Below are positions 23,279-32,400 of a stretch of DNA of 64,000 nucleotides, in pieces. The position numbers were made by a program, and so were the translations under genes. Under the pieces are notes generated by a model, which had not been told where the DNA came from, did no database searches, and saw only the letters and a program-made list of their open reading frames with translations. Position 1 is the first letter of the stretch. Every line of letters starts with the position of its first letter. The stretch covers positions 8,308,001 through 8,372,000 of the forward strand of contig NZ_CP015163.1 in assembly GCF_003312875.1 (NCBI RefSeq). The letters run 5' to 3'. The DNA is from Amycolatopsis albispora. Lineage in GTDB: Bacteria > Actinomycetota > Actinomycetes > Mycobacteriales > Pseudonocardiaceae.

Positions 23279-26014
23279 ATGGCCGACTGCGGCGCCGGAC
23301 TCCCCGCTGGGCTGGTCGAGCGCGAAGCCCAGTGGGCGCGCCTGACCGGACTGCTCGGCGCGGGCGGGCACGTGGTGCGGCTCACCGGGCCGGTCGCCAC
23401 CGGCAAGACGGAGCTGCTGACCGCGCTGGCCGCCGCGGCCGGGCGGCCGCACTGCGGGGCGTCGTGCACGCGCGAGGAAAGCGCGCTGCCGTTCGGTGTG
23501 GTGCACCAGTTGTTCCGCGGCCTGGACCTGCCGCCGGACACCGCCGACCGCCTCCGCCGCGTCCTGGAAATCGGGGCGGGTGAGGTCAGTGCGCGGGAAC
23601 TGGCCAGGGTGCGGCATACGCTGTGCCGGATCCTGCTCGACCGGGCGCCGGTCCTGGTCACCGTCGACGACGTGCAGCACGCCGACGCCGAATCGCTGCA
23701 CTGGCTGGGTTACCTGCTGCGACGGCTGAACACCGCCGACGTCCTGCTGGTGCTGACCGAAGTGGACAGTCCGCGGTCCGGGCATTCCCCGCTGCACGAC
23801 GAACTGGCACGCCAGGGTTGCGTGCACCTCGAGCTGCCGCCGCTGACCGAGGACGGGGTGGCCGCGCTCGCCGCGGAGCAGCTCGGCGGGCGGCGGGCGC
23901 GGCGGCTCGCGCCGAAGCTGTACCCGGTCACCGGCGGCAGTCCGCTGCTGGTCCGCGCGGTGCTGGCCGACCTGCCCGAGCAGCCGGGTGAGGTGGTGCC
24001 GGGGCCGTGTTACCGCGAGGGCCTGCTGAGCAGCCTGCACCGGTGTGAGCCGGAGGTGCTGGCCGTCGCCCGGTCACTGGCCGTGCTGGGGGACACCGCG
24101 ACGCCGTCGACGACGCTGATGATCGCTGAGCTGGGCGGGTTGCCGGTGTCGGCGGTGGACTCGGCGATCGACCTGCTCAACGCCGCCGAACTGCTCGAAC
24201 ACGGTCAGTTCCGGCATCCGGAAGCGCGGGCGGCGGTGCTGGCCGACATGTCCGCCGACGACCGCCGGGCCCGCAGCCTCGCGGCCGCGCGCCTGCGGCA
24301 CGACCAGGGTGCGTCCGCCGGCGAGGTCGCTCCCTACCTGCTCGACGCCGAGGACGCGCACAGCCCGTGGACCGTGCCCGTGCTGGTCGAGGCAGCCGAC
24401 CACGCGCTGCGGGACGAGCGGATCGAGGAGGCCGTCCGCCTGCTCGACCTCGCTCACCGCGTCTGCCCGGGGCGCGGTGAACGCGCGGCCATCGCCGCGC
24501 GCCTCGCCCGAGCCGAATGGCGGGTCAACCCGTCGGCGGCGGCGCGGCGCCTGCCGCCGCTGGCCGCGTCGGCAGACCGGCTCGCCGAGCCGGACGCGCT
24601 GGCGCTGGTGCGGCAGTTGCTGTGGGACGGCCAGTTCACCGAGGCCAAGCGGGCGCTGGAAGCCGTGGAGAAGGCGGATCGCCCGGTCTCGCGGGCCGGC
24701 GAGGACGCTCGGGCGATGGAACTGTGGCTGGCCTGCTCGCACCCGGCGCTGGCGTCGCGGGGGCCGGTGCCGGTCGACACGGCCAGGCGCTCGCTCGACC
24801 TGACCACCGGGCCCGCGCTGAAGGCGACCGCGGCGCTGGCCGGGGTGCTGGCGTCCGGGCCCGGGGAGCAGGCGGTCACCGACGCGGAGCAGGTGCTGGA
24901 GGGCGCGCGGCCGAGCGACAGCGTGTCGTGGGGGCCGGAGACGGCGATGTCCGCGTTGCTGGCGCTGGTGTACGCGGACCGGCTGGAGGTCGCGCAGACG
25001 GCCTGCGAACGGTTGCTGCCGGAGGCCAGGACGCCGGTCAGCCGGGCGTTGTACGCGGCGGCGCGCGCGGAGATCGCGGTGCGGCGTGGTGAGCTGCCGG
25101 TGGCGGTCGAGCAGGCGCAGGCCGCGCTGGACCTGCTGCCGCCGACGGGGTGGGGCGTCGGCGCGGGCCTGCCGCTCGGTGCGCTGGTCACCGCGCTGAC
25201 CCGGATGGGCAGGCACGCGGACGCGGCGAAGCGGCTGGAGCAGCCGGTGCCGGAGGCGATGTTCCAGAGCCGGCACGGACTGCACTACCTGGCCGCGCGC
25301 GGGACCCACTACCTGGCGACCTCGCGGCACTACGCGGCGCTCGCCGATTTCCTGGCGTGCGGGGAGCTGATGACCAGCTGGGGGCTGGACGTGCCGGGCC
25401 TGGTGCCGTGGCGGACGAGCGCGGCCGAGGCGTGGCTGCGGCACGGCAACCGCGACGAGGCGCGTCGGCTGGTCAACGAGCAGCTGGCGAAACTGGGCCC
25501 CGGCGGCTCGCGGACCCGCGGCACCGCGCTGCGGCTGCTGGCCGCGACGAGCCAGCCGCACACGCGGCCGCAGCTGCTCGCCGACGCGGTGTCCATTTTG
25601 GAGGAACACGGGGACCAGTACGAGCTGGCGCTCGCGCTGGCCGACCTGAGCCGGACGCACCAGGCGCTGCGGGAACACCGTCGCGCGTGGACCGTCGCGC
25701 GGCGGGCGTGGCACGTCGCAAACGCTTGCGACGCGGTGGAGCTGTGTGAGGAACTGCTGCCGAGCCGGTCGAAGCCCGAGGTCGCGCGGCGGCGGACCCC
25801 GGCGGCCAAGGGCATCGACGCCCTGACCGACGCCGAACGCCGGGTCGCCGCCCTGGCGGCGGTGGGGTACACGAACCGGGAGATCGCGAGCAAGCTGTTC
25901 ATCACGCCGAGCACGATCGAGCAGCACCTGACGCGGGTGTACCGGAAACTGAACGTGAAGTACCGGAAGGACCTACCAGCCGACCTGCTCACGGACCTCG
26001 CCGGCACCGCCTGA
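23279..26014 (+). CDS. LuxR-family LAL transcriptional regulator
   Basis: This cluster-situated activator has 911 residues, normal for the LAL (large ATP-binding LuxR) family. The N-terminal ATPase has Walker A GPVATGKT (37-44) and a Walker B-like LVTVDD. A long helical, TPR-like middle follows, and a C-terminal LuxR helix-turn-helix (about 845-905) contains LTDAERRVAALA, GYTNREIASKLF and STIEQHLTRVYRKL. LAL proteins such as PikD, NysRI and AmphRI activate macrolide clusters. It sits alone on the plus strand between two minus-strand tailoring operons and ends before a pair of hairpins. Likely targets are the two divergent promoter regions at about 23151-23278 and 29034-29285, but no LAL site can be named with confidence. 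Confidence 0.92.
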   Translation: MADCGAGLPAGLVEREAQWARLTGLLGAGGHVVRLTGPVATGKTELLTALAAAAGRPHCGASCTREESALPFGVVHQLFRGLDLPPDTADRLRRVLEIGAGEVSARELARVRHTLCRILLDRAPVLVTVDDVQHADAESLHWLGYLLRRLNTADVLLVLTEVDSPRSGHSPLHDELARQGCVHLELPPLTEDGVAALAAEQLGGRRARRLAPKLYPVTGGSPLLVRAVLADLPEQPGEVVPGPCYREGLLSSLHRCEPEVLAVARSLAVLGDTATPSTTLMIAELGGLPVSAVDSAIDLLNAAELLEHGQFRHPEARAAVLADMSADDRRARSLAAARLRHDQGASAGEVAPYLLDAEDAHSPWTVPVLVEAADHALRDERIEEAVRLLDLAHRVCPGRGERAAIAARLARAEWRVNPSAAARRLPPLAASADRLAEPDALALVRQLLWDGQFTEAKRALEAVEKADRPVSRAGEDARAMELWLACSHPALASRGPVPVDTARRSLDLTTGPALKATAALAGVLASGPGEQAVTDAEQVLEGARPSDSVSWGPETAMSALLALVYADRLEVAQTACERLLPEARTPVSRALYAAARAEIAVRRGELPVAVEQAQAALDLLPPTGWGVGAGLPLGALVTALTRMGRHADAAKRLEQPVPEAMFQSRHGLHYLAARGTHYLATSRHYAALADFLACGELMTSWGLDVPGLVPWRTSAAEAWLRHGNRDEARRLVNEQLAKLGPGGSRTRGTALRLLAATSQPHTRPQLLADAVSILEEHGDQYELALALADLSRTHQALREHRRAWTVARRAWHVANACDAVELCEELLPSRSKPEVARRRTPAAKGIDALTDAERRVAALAAVGYTNREIASKLFITPSTIEQHLTRVYRKLNVKYRKDLPADLLTDLAGTA

Positions 26015-26043
26015 CCCTCGGCGCCTCCCGAGCACCCGCCGAT

Positions 26044-26096
26044 GTCACGAATGTGGCTTTCGAGACGTTTGGCGTCCCGAAAGCCACATTCGTGAC
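26044..26096. terminator. 19-bp hairpin, first of two between regulator and FAD monooxygenase genes
   Basis: Arms 26044-26062 and 26078-26096 pair perfectly. After one mismatch the stem continues for four more pairs (GACG/CGTC). It has the same GAATGTGGCTTTC core as the hairpins at 18115-18276. It follows the LAL stop by 29 nt. Confidence 0.7.
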
Positions 26097-26141
26097 ACGA
26101 GCGAGCCGCCGCCCCGGACCGCCCGGCTCGGGGTCGCCGGA

Positions 26142-26196
26142 CGCTATGAATGTGGCTTTCATAGCGTCTGGCGCAATGAAAGCCACATTCATAGCG
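26142..26196. terminator. 21-bp hairpin whose right arm matches the PKS linker repeats
   Basis: Arms 26142-26162 and 26176-26196 pair perfectly, with a GCG/CGC inner stem after one mismatch. The 25 bases at 26172-26196 are identical to the second unit of each tandem repeat inside the giant PKS gene. It lies 28 nt past the stop of the minus-strand monooxygenase, so bidirectional termination is plausible. Otherwise 26015-26224 holds nothing I recognise. Confidence 0.7.
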
Positions 26197-26224
26197 CGGC
26201 TGCGGCCGCCGGCGACTCGACGGG

Positions 26225-27847
26225 TCAGGCGGGGACTCGGGCGGTCAGGTGGGCCCGCAGCTCCCGCACCAGTGCCGACAGGTCCGCCCGGTCCACCGCG
26301 CCGCCGAACAGGTAGAAGTCCGGCCGTACCAAGGCGCCGACCTGCTTCGAACCGGCCAGCCATGGCAGGTACACGTCGTCCGTGTCCACCACCTCGTGCG
26401 GCTTCACCTCCGAGGGCGAGGTGTCCGACGGCAGGACACGCACCAAATGGGCGCCGATGTCGTCCAGGAACTCCAGGTCGTCGCTGTCCAGCACGGAGAA
26501 CGGGTCGAACGTGGAGATCAGCACAAAACCCCGCCCCACCACGTCGTCGAACAGGCCCGCGGCCGAACCCCGCGCCACCCGGCCCTGCGGGCTCAGCTCA
26601 CCGGCGGGCGAAAGCGGCTCCCCAGCCGAGTTCCGGCGCACCACGCCCGTCTCCAGCGAGTAGAACGAAGACGAGTCCTCAGAGGACGAGCCGTCCGCCG
26701 AAGGCGCCGCCTGCATGCCGAGCAGATGCGCGTCCCGCGCCGCCGCGGCGACCGTGTCCAGTTCCGAGATGATCTTGCCCATCTCCACCGACACGTTGAT
26801 CGCGTGCCGCACCTGGGGATCGCGCTCCGCCGGGTACTCGTCGAGCAGCGCGTCCCCGGCCACGCCGCGCAGCACCAGGTCCAGCTTCCAGGCCAGGTTC
26901 GCCGCGTCCCGCACCCCGGAGCACATGCCCTGCCCGGCGAACGGCGGCATCAGGTGTGCCGCGTCCCCGGCGATCAGCACCCGGCCCTCCCGCCACTTGT
27001 CCGCGATCCGCGCCTGGAAGGTGTACATGGTGTGCCGGCACAGCGTCGCGTTCTCCGGCGTCGCGTCGAACCGCTTGAGCAGCCGCCACACGTTCTCCGG
27101 CCGGTTCATCCGCTCCACCGTCTCACCCGGCAGCCGCCGGAACTCCCACCGCCGGTGCCCGCGCCCGCTGGCCACCATGGTGGTCGGCCGCAGCGGGTCG
27201 CAGATCTGCCGGTCGTTCGGGTGGAATTCGCGCGGCTCGTGGAACAGCACGTCGCACAGCAGCCAGTCCTGCTTGAAGCCGAGATCGGTGTTCGTCGACC
27301 CGATGTGCTCGCGCACGAAGCTGTTCGCCCCGTCGCAGCCGACCACCCAGGACGCGGTGATCCGGTCGTAACCCTCGTGCGGGCCCGGCGCCTCGACCTC
27401 CACGTGGTCGCCGTGGTCGGCGAGCCCGATCGCCGTGTGCCCGGTGAGCACCTTCAGCGTGGGCAGCTTCGCGGCCTGCTCGGACAGCGCCGCCTCCAGC
27501 GTCGGGTGGTGGATGACCACCGCAGGTGGCCAGCCGTCACGCCCGGTCTCGAACGGCACGTCGAAGCGCATCAGCCGCTGCCCGTCGGCGTTGAGGAACT
27601 CGTACTCGCCGAGCCGCTCGTAGATCTCCGGCAGTGCGTCGCCGATGCCCGCGGCGGCGAAGTTGCGCGCGGTCTCGCCGTCGAAGCCCTTGACCCGCGG
27701 GAACGGGTACGGCTCCGGCCACCGCTCCAGCACGATCACCCGCCACCCGCGCTGGGCGAGCAGCATGGACAGGGTCTGGCCTGCCGGGCCGTTGCCGACG
27801 ATCACCACGTCGGCGTCGGTGCCCGCGCGTTCGATCTCCTCTGACAT
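26225..27847 (-). CDS. FAD-dependent aromatic hydroxylase (MhpA / Rif-Orf19 class)
   Basis: This 540-residue class A flavoprotein monooxygenase should hydroxylate an aromatic ring using NAD(P)H and O2. The Rossmann FAD motif is VGNGPAGQ (17-24) with the ribose-binding Glu41. The DG motif is CDGANSFVRE (171-180), and the second FAD motif is GDAAHLMPP (294-302), followed by GQG. It resembles 3-(3-hydroxyphenyl)propionate hydroxylases and the ansamycin ring hydroxylases (Rif-Orf19, GdmM), which act on the aryl starter moiety. ATG 27847 is preceded by GGGATGGA. It lies 19 bp after the DAHP synthase gene in the same direction, which suggests the two act on the starter unit. Substrate and timing (free acid or polyketide) are inference. 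A polyketide Baeyer-Villiger or quinone-forming oxidase is an alternative. Confidence 0.85.
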   Translation of the reverse strand: MSEEIERAGTDADVVIVGNGPAGQTLSMLLAQRGWRVIVLERWPEPYPFPRVKGFDGETARNFAAAGIGDALPEIYERLGEYEFLNADGQRLMRFDVPFETGRDGWPPAVVIHHPTLEAALSEQAAKLPTLKVLTGHTAIGLADHGDHVEVEAPGPHEGYDRITASWVVGCDGANSFVREHIGSTNTDLGFKQDWLLCDVLFHEPREFHPNDRQICDPLRPTTMVASGRGHRRWEFRRLPGETVERMNRPENVWRLLKRFDATPENATLCRHTMYTFQARIADKWREGRVLIAGDAAHLMPPFAGQGMCSGVRDAANLAWKLDLVLRGVAGDALLDEYPAERDPQVRHAINVSVEMGKIISELDTVAAAARDAHLLGMQAAPSADGSSSEDSSSFYSLETGVVRRNSAGEPLSPAGELSPQGRVARGSAAGLFDDVVGRGFVLISTFDPFSVLDSDDLEFLDDIGAHLVRVLPSDTSPSEVKPHEVVDTDDVYLPWLAGSKQVGALVRPDFYLFGGAVDRADLSALVRELRAHLTARVPA

Positions 27848-27866
27848 GTTCCATCCCGCTCGCGCT

Positions 27867-29033
27867 CTAGAAAACGGTGTCGATCAGTTCGAAAGCCTGT
27901 TCCGGGTTCAGCCGGGGGTCGCACAGCGACTCGTACCGCGTGGTCAGCTGCCGTTCCCCGGCCACCGGCCCGCCGACGCACTCGGTCACGTCCTCGGCCG
28001 CCACCTCCAGGTGCAGCCCGCCGGGGTGCGCGCCGGCCGCATCGAGGATCCGCGCGAAGGCGGTGGCCTCGTTGATGATGTCCGCCAGGTACCTGGTCTT
28101 CTGCCCAGTTTCGGCACGCACGGTGTTGCCGTGCATCGGGTCGCTCAGCCACACCACGGGATGCCCGGCGCGGCGCACCGCCCGCACCACCGGCGGCAGC
28201 GCCGTTTCGATCGCCCGGCCCATGCGCACGATCAGCGTCAGCCTGCCGGGCGTGCGGCCGGGGTCGAGCAGCTCGCACAGCCGTACCGCGGTTTCCGGGT
28301 CGGTGCTCGGGCCGACCTTGCAGCCGACCGGATTGGTCACCGACGCGAGCAGGCGGACGTGTGCGTGGTCGAGCTGCCGCGTGCGCTCGCCGACCCACGG
28401 GAAGTGCGTGGAGCCGAGGTAGTCGCCGTCGATCCCGGCGCGGACCAGTGGGCGTTCGTAGTCGAGCACCAGTGCCTCGTGGCTGGTCCACGGGCCGCTG
28501 CGGCCGGATTCCCAGTGCGTGCGCAGCGCGCCGAGCACGTCGGCGCTGGCCTGGTAGGCCCACAGCATGCGGCGCGGATCGTGCTGCCTGCCGGCGTGGT
28601 CCGGTTCGAACGAATTGACCAGGTGCCCGCGGAACACCGGCACCTCGACCCCGTTGACCACCTCGAACGCGTTCGACCGCGGTTTCGCGTACTGCCCGGC
28701 CATCCGCCCGAAGCGGACCACCGGCCGGGAAACCTTCTTGGCCAGCAGGTCGCCGAGTTCGTTGAGGACGGTGACCTTCGCGGCCGTGCGGGAAAGCGTG
28801 GCGTCACCGAAGCTTTCGGCGCAGTCGCCCGCTTGCAGCACGCGCGCCGATCCTTCGGCGACCGCCGCCAGCGCGCCACGCACCTCGGTCAGTTCCGGCT
28901 CGGTGACCAGCGGTGCGGCCGCCGAAAGCCGCTCCTGCGTGCGCTCGTAGTGGGGGTGGTTCCGCCAGTTCGGCTGCTCGGCGGCGGGGAGCAGGTCCCA
29001 GTCGCTTCCGCTCCGGCGCATGGTGGGCTGCAT
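27867..29033 (-). CDS. Type II 3-deoxy-D-arabino-heptulosonate 7-phosphate (DAHP) synthase
   Basis: This 388-residue enzyme condenses erythrose 4-phosphate and PEP in the first shikimate step, or catalyses the amino-DAHP variant (RifH type). The metal ligands of the type II family are all visible: C71 (QAGDCAES), H301 (DPMHGNT), E343 (HLEVA) and D372 (LCDPRLN). NPVGCKVGPS (234-243) and KPRSNAFE (117-124) are further family signatures. It is shorter than housekeeping type II enzymes of about 460 residues, which is common for secondary-metabolite copies and may mean reduced feedback control. ATG 29033 has AGGAG 12 nt upstream. It is divergent from the loading-module PKS and leads into the aryl hydroxylase gene. 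Without RifG/K/L/M/N partners in view I cannot tell plain from aminoshikimate use. Confidence 0.9.
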   Translation of the reverse strand: MQPTMRRSGSDWDLLPAAEQPNWRNHPHYERTQERLSAAAPLVTEPELTEVRGALAAVAEGSARVLQAGDCAESFGDATLSRTAAKVTVLNELGDLLAKKVSRPVVRFGRMAGQYAKPRSNAFEVVNGVEVPVFRGHLVNSFEPDHAGRQHDPRRMLWAYQASADVLGALRTHWESGRSGPWTSHEALVLDYERPLVRAGIDGDYLGSTHFPWVGERTRQLDHAHVRLLASVTNPVGCKVGPSTDPETAVRLCELLDPGRTPGRLTLIVRMGRAIETALPPVVRAVRRAGHPVVWLSDPMHGNTVRAETGQKTRYLADIINEATAFARILDAAGAHPGGLHLEVAAEDVTECVGGPVAGERQLTTRYESLCDPRLNPEQAFELIDTVF

Positions 29034-29158
29034 TCGGCGACATCTCCTGCGTTGGCGGTGACCTGCTCTGGCACGAGAAAACTGTCAACGGTGGAAAATG
29101 TGCACAAAACCGGACGCTACCAGCACCGCGACCGCGGACCGCCGCACTCGCGCACACA

Positions 29159-29174
29159 CTAGGGAAATGACTGC
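29159..29174. promoter_or_regulatory. Candidate PimM-type half site upstream of the first PKS gene
   Basis: CTAGGGAAAT (29159-29168) matches the left ten positions of CTVGGGAWWTCCCBAG perfectly. The right half matches at only two of six positions. It lies 111 bp before the PKS start, in the other main divergent region of the cluster. One-sided match, so weak on its own. Confidence 0.3.
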
Positions 29175-29189
29175 ACCGAGGGTGAAGAT

Positions 29190-29208
29190 AGGGGGGTCAC
29201 AGGGGGGT
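29190..29208. repeat. Direct repeat AGGGGGGT spaced by one helical turn
   Basis: AGGGGGGT occurs at 29190-29197 and 29201-29208, an 11-bp period, about 80-95 bp upstream of the first PKS start. Spacing by one turn of DNA suits a dimeric activator, but G-runs also arise by chance in GC-rich DNA. Confidence 0.3.
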
Positions 29209-29285
29209 GATGCAGGGAAATAACCGTTGTGCGGCGCGCAACATCGGCCGGGTGAACTGCACCGCCGACCCCGGGAGTTCCGCCG

Positions 29286-32200
29286 ATGTTGCGTACCGAG
29301 CTGATCCGGCCCCTGCCCGAACTGCTGGCCGCGCACGCTGAGCGGCGACCGGCCAAGGTGGCCTTCCGCGACCACCGGCGTGCGGTCACCTACGAGGAGC
29401 TGTACCGGCGCACCGGCAGGCTGGCGGGGCACCTGGCCGGGCTGCGCCTGCAGCCGGGTGACCGGGCGCTGATCTACCTGGGCAATTCGGTCGAGGTGAT
29501 CGAGAGCTACCTGTCCATCGCCAGGGCCAGCGGTGTCGGCGTGCCGTTCAACCCGCATTCCGCGGCGGCCGAGCTGGCGCACGTGGTCGACGACAGCGGT
29601 GCCAGCGTGGTGATCACCGATCCCGCGCACCTGCCGCAGGTGCTCGCGTTGCTGGCGGGGCGGCCGTACCTGCGCGTGGTGGTCACCGGCGACGAGCCGG
29701 TACCCGAGCACGCCGCCGTGGTGTCCTATGTAGACCTGATGACCACGCCGCCGGACCTGCCCGCGCGGGACGACCAGGAACTCGACGACGTCGCCTGGAT
29801 GCTCTACACCTCCGGCACCACCGGCAAGCCCAAGGGCGTGCTGTCCACCCAGCGCAGCTGCCTGTGGTCGGTGGCGGCCTGCTACGCGCCGGTCATCGGA
29901 CTGTCCGAAGAGGACCTGGTGCTGTGGCCGCTGCCGCTGCACCACAGCCTCGCGCACATCTTCACCGTGCTGGGTGTGACCGCGGTCGGCGCCACCGCGC
30001 ACCTGATGGACGGCTTCGCCGCCGAGGACGTGCTGCGCACCCTCGCCGAAGACGCCTACACCTTTCTCGCCGGGGTGCCCGCGCTCTACCACTACCTGCT
30101 CGAAGCGGCGAAGGACACCGAGGTCCGCGCGCCTCACCTGCGGGCCTGCCTGACCGGCGGCACGGTGTGCCCGGCCGCGCTGCGGCACTCGTTCGAACGG
30201 ACCTTCGGCGTGCCGCTGCTCGACTGCTACGGCAGCACCGAGGGCTGCGGGTCCTTTGTGGTCAACGGCATCCACGGGACCAGGGTGGACGGTTCGTGCG
30301 GGCTGCCGATCCCCGGGGTGTCGGTGCGCCTGGTCGATCCGGACACCGGCCTCGACGTGCCGTCCGGCGACGAGGGTGAGCTGTGGGTCCGCGGCCCGAA
30401 CGTCATGGTGGGCTACCACAACCAGCCGGAGGCGACCGCCGAGGCGATGGTCAACGGCTGGTACCGCACCGGTGACCTCGCCCGCGCCGACGAAGCCGGT
30501 TACCTGACCATCACCGGGCGGATCAAGGAACTCATCATCCGCAACGGCGAGAACATCCACCCCGGTGAGGTGGAGGAAGTGCTCCGCAAGGTGCCCGGCG
30601 TGGCCGACGCGGCGGTGGTCGGGCGACCGCACGACGTGCTCGGTGAGGTGCCGATCGCCTTCGTGGTGCCCGGGCCCGGCCTCGATCCCGAGCTGCTGTT
30701 CGACACCTGCCGCGAGCAGCTGTCCAACTTCAAGGTGCCCGAGGAACTGTACGAGATCGACGAGGTGCCGCGGACGCCGTCGGGCAAGATCACCCGTCAC
30801 GTGCTGCTCAACCGGCCCGCGCGGCTGCGCGCGGCCAGCGGCGGCAGGCACGAGTCTCTGCTGCGGACCGACTGGGTGCCGCTGCCCTCGGTCCGCACCA
30901 GCACCGCGCCGCTGCCGAGGAACTGGGCCGTGCTCGGCACCGACCACTTCGGACTGGCCGCGGGCCTGGTGACGGCCGGGATGTCGGTGGAGTCGCATGA
31001 GGACACCGCCGCGTTGCACGTGGCCGCGTCGCTGGGCGAGCCGGTGCCGGAGGTCGCCGTGCTGTGCTGTGCTCCCGGCCGCACCGGCACCGACGCCGCG
31101 CACGAGGTGCTGCGCGAGCTGTCCGACCTGCTGTGGTCGTGGGCGCACGACGACTGGCTGGCGAGCTGCCGCCTGGTGGTGGTGACCAGGGGTGCGCTGG
31201 CGACCGGCGCGGGCGAGGACGTCGGCGACCTGGTGCACGCCTCGCTGTGGGGTCTGCTGCGCTCGCTCCAGGCCGAGTACCCGAACCGGTTCATCCTGGT
31301 GGACGTGGACGAGGACGCGTCGCCGGTGCTCCCGTTCGCGGTGGGCTCGGACGAGCCGCAGCTGGCGATCCGCGGTGGCATCGCGTTCCGCCCGCGGCTG
31401 ATGCGGGTCACCGCGAGCACCGACGGCCAGCCGATGCACCTCGATCCGAAGAGGACGGTGGTGGTCACCGGTGCCACCGGCCCGATGGGCGTCGCGCTGA
31501 CCCGGCACCTGGTGGCCGCGCACGGCGCCAGGAACCTGCTGCTGCTCAACCCGGCCGACGGTGAGCTGGAGAACGAGCTGACCAAGCTCGGCGCACGGGT
31601 CAGCACGGCCACCTGCGACCTCGGCGACCGCGAGGCGTTGGCACGGGTGCTCGGCGGGCTGAAGCGACCGGTCACCGCCGTGCTGCACTGCGACGGTGAG
31701 GTGGAGAGCCCGGCCGCGCCGCCGGGTGACCGCCGCCTGGCCTTCCGCGCCATTGTGGACGGTGCGGTCAACCTGCACGAGCTGACCGCCGGCGCCGAGC
31801 TGACCGCGTTTGTGCTGCTGGGCTCGGTCGCCGGGGCGCTCGGCGCGGCCGGGCGCGGTGACCAGGCCGCGGCCAACGCCTTCCTGACCGCGCTCGCGCA
31901 ACACCGCCGTGCGCGGGGACTGCCCGCGGTGTGCGTGGCACTCGGCACCGCCGCGCCGTCGGGTGAACTGTCCACTCAGGAATGCCTGGCCATGTTCGAC
32001 GCGGTCACCGCGATGGACCTGCCGCACGCGGTGGTGATGCGGGTCGGCGAGCAGACCGGTTCGCGGGCCGTGCCCGCGTTGCTGCGCGGCCTGGTCGACG
32101 CGGCACCGGCCACGGATTCGGCTTCGCTGGCCGAGCGGGTCGCCGCGATGCCTGCCGACGAGCGGGAGCCGTTCCTGGTCGGTCTGATCCGCACCGAGGT

Positions 32201-32400
32201 GGCCGCCATTCCCGGCATCAGCGGTGGCGAACGAGCGGGCGCGGGCAAGACCTTCCGCGAACTGGGCTTCACCTCGGTCAGCGCGGTCGAACTGCGCAAC
32301 CGCCTCGCCGCGGCGACCGGACTGGACCTGACCGCGACGGTCGCCTTCGACTACCCGACCCCGGTGGCGCTGGCCCGGCACCTGCGGGCCGTGCTGCTCG
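29286..32400 (+). other. Loading module: A (CoL type) - inactive KR - ACP
   Basis: The A domain spans about 29340-30830. The KR-like domain (about 31440-32080) has GATGPMG in place of GGTGGLG. Its catalytic tyrosine is Gln (CAG at 31863, in GRGDQAAAN where intact KRs read GQGNYAAAN), so it cannot reduce by the usual mechanism. The ACP keeps its serine but reads GFTS instead of GFDS. The starter is therefore probably passed on unreduced. Confidence 0.85.

Larger units (their letters stand above)
29034..29285. promoter_or_regulatory. Divergent promoter region of the starter-supply operon and first PKS gene
   Basis: This 252-bp region has no gene. On the minus strand TTGACA (29088-29083) with a 17-bp spacer to CAGGTC (29065-29060) is a possible promoter for the DAHP synthase gene, but the -10 is weak. 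Toward the PKS there is a PimM-like half site and an 11-bp-spaced direct repeat (both listed separately). GGGAG at 29273-29277 is the PKS ribosome binding site, 8 nt before its ATG. Confidence 0.5.

Noticed and set aside
29286..30830. Loading A domain as an NRPS adenylation domain for an amino acid
   Set aside because: No condensation or PCP-type domain follows. It feeds a PKS ACP and resembles acyl/aryl-acid ligases; the amino-acid pocket could not be assigned.
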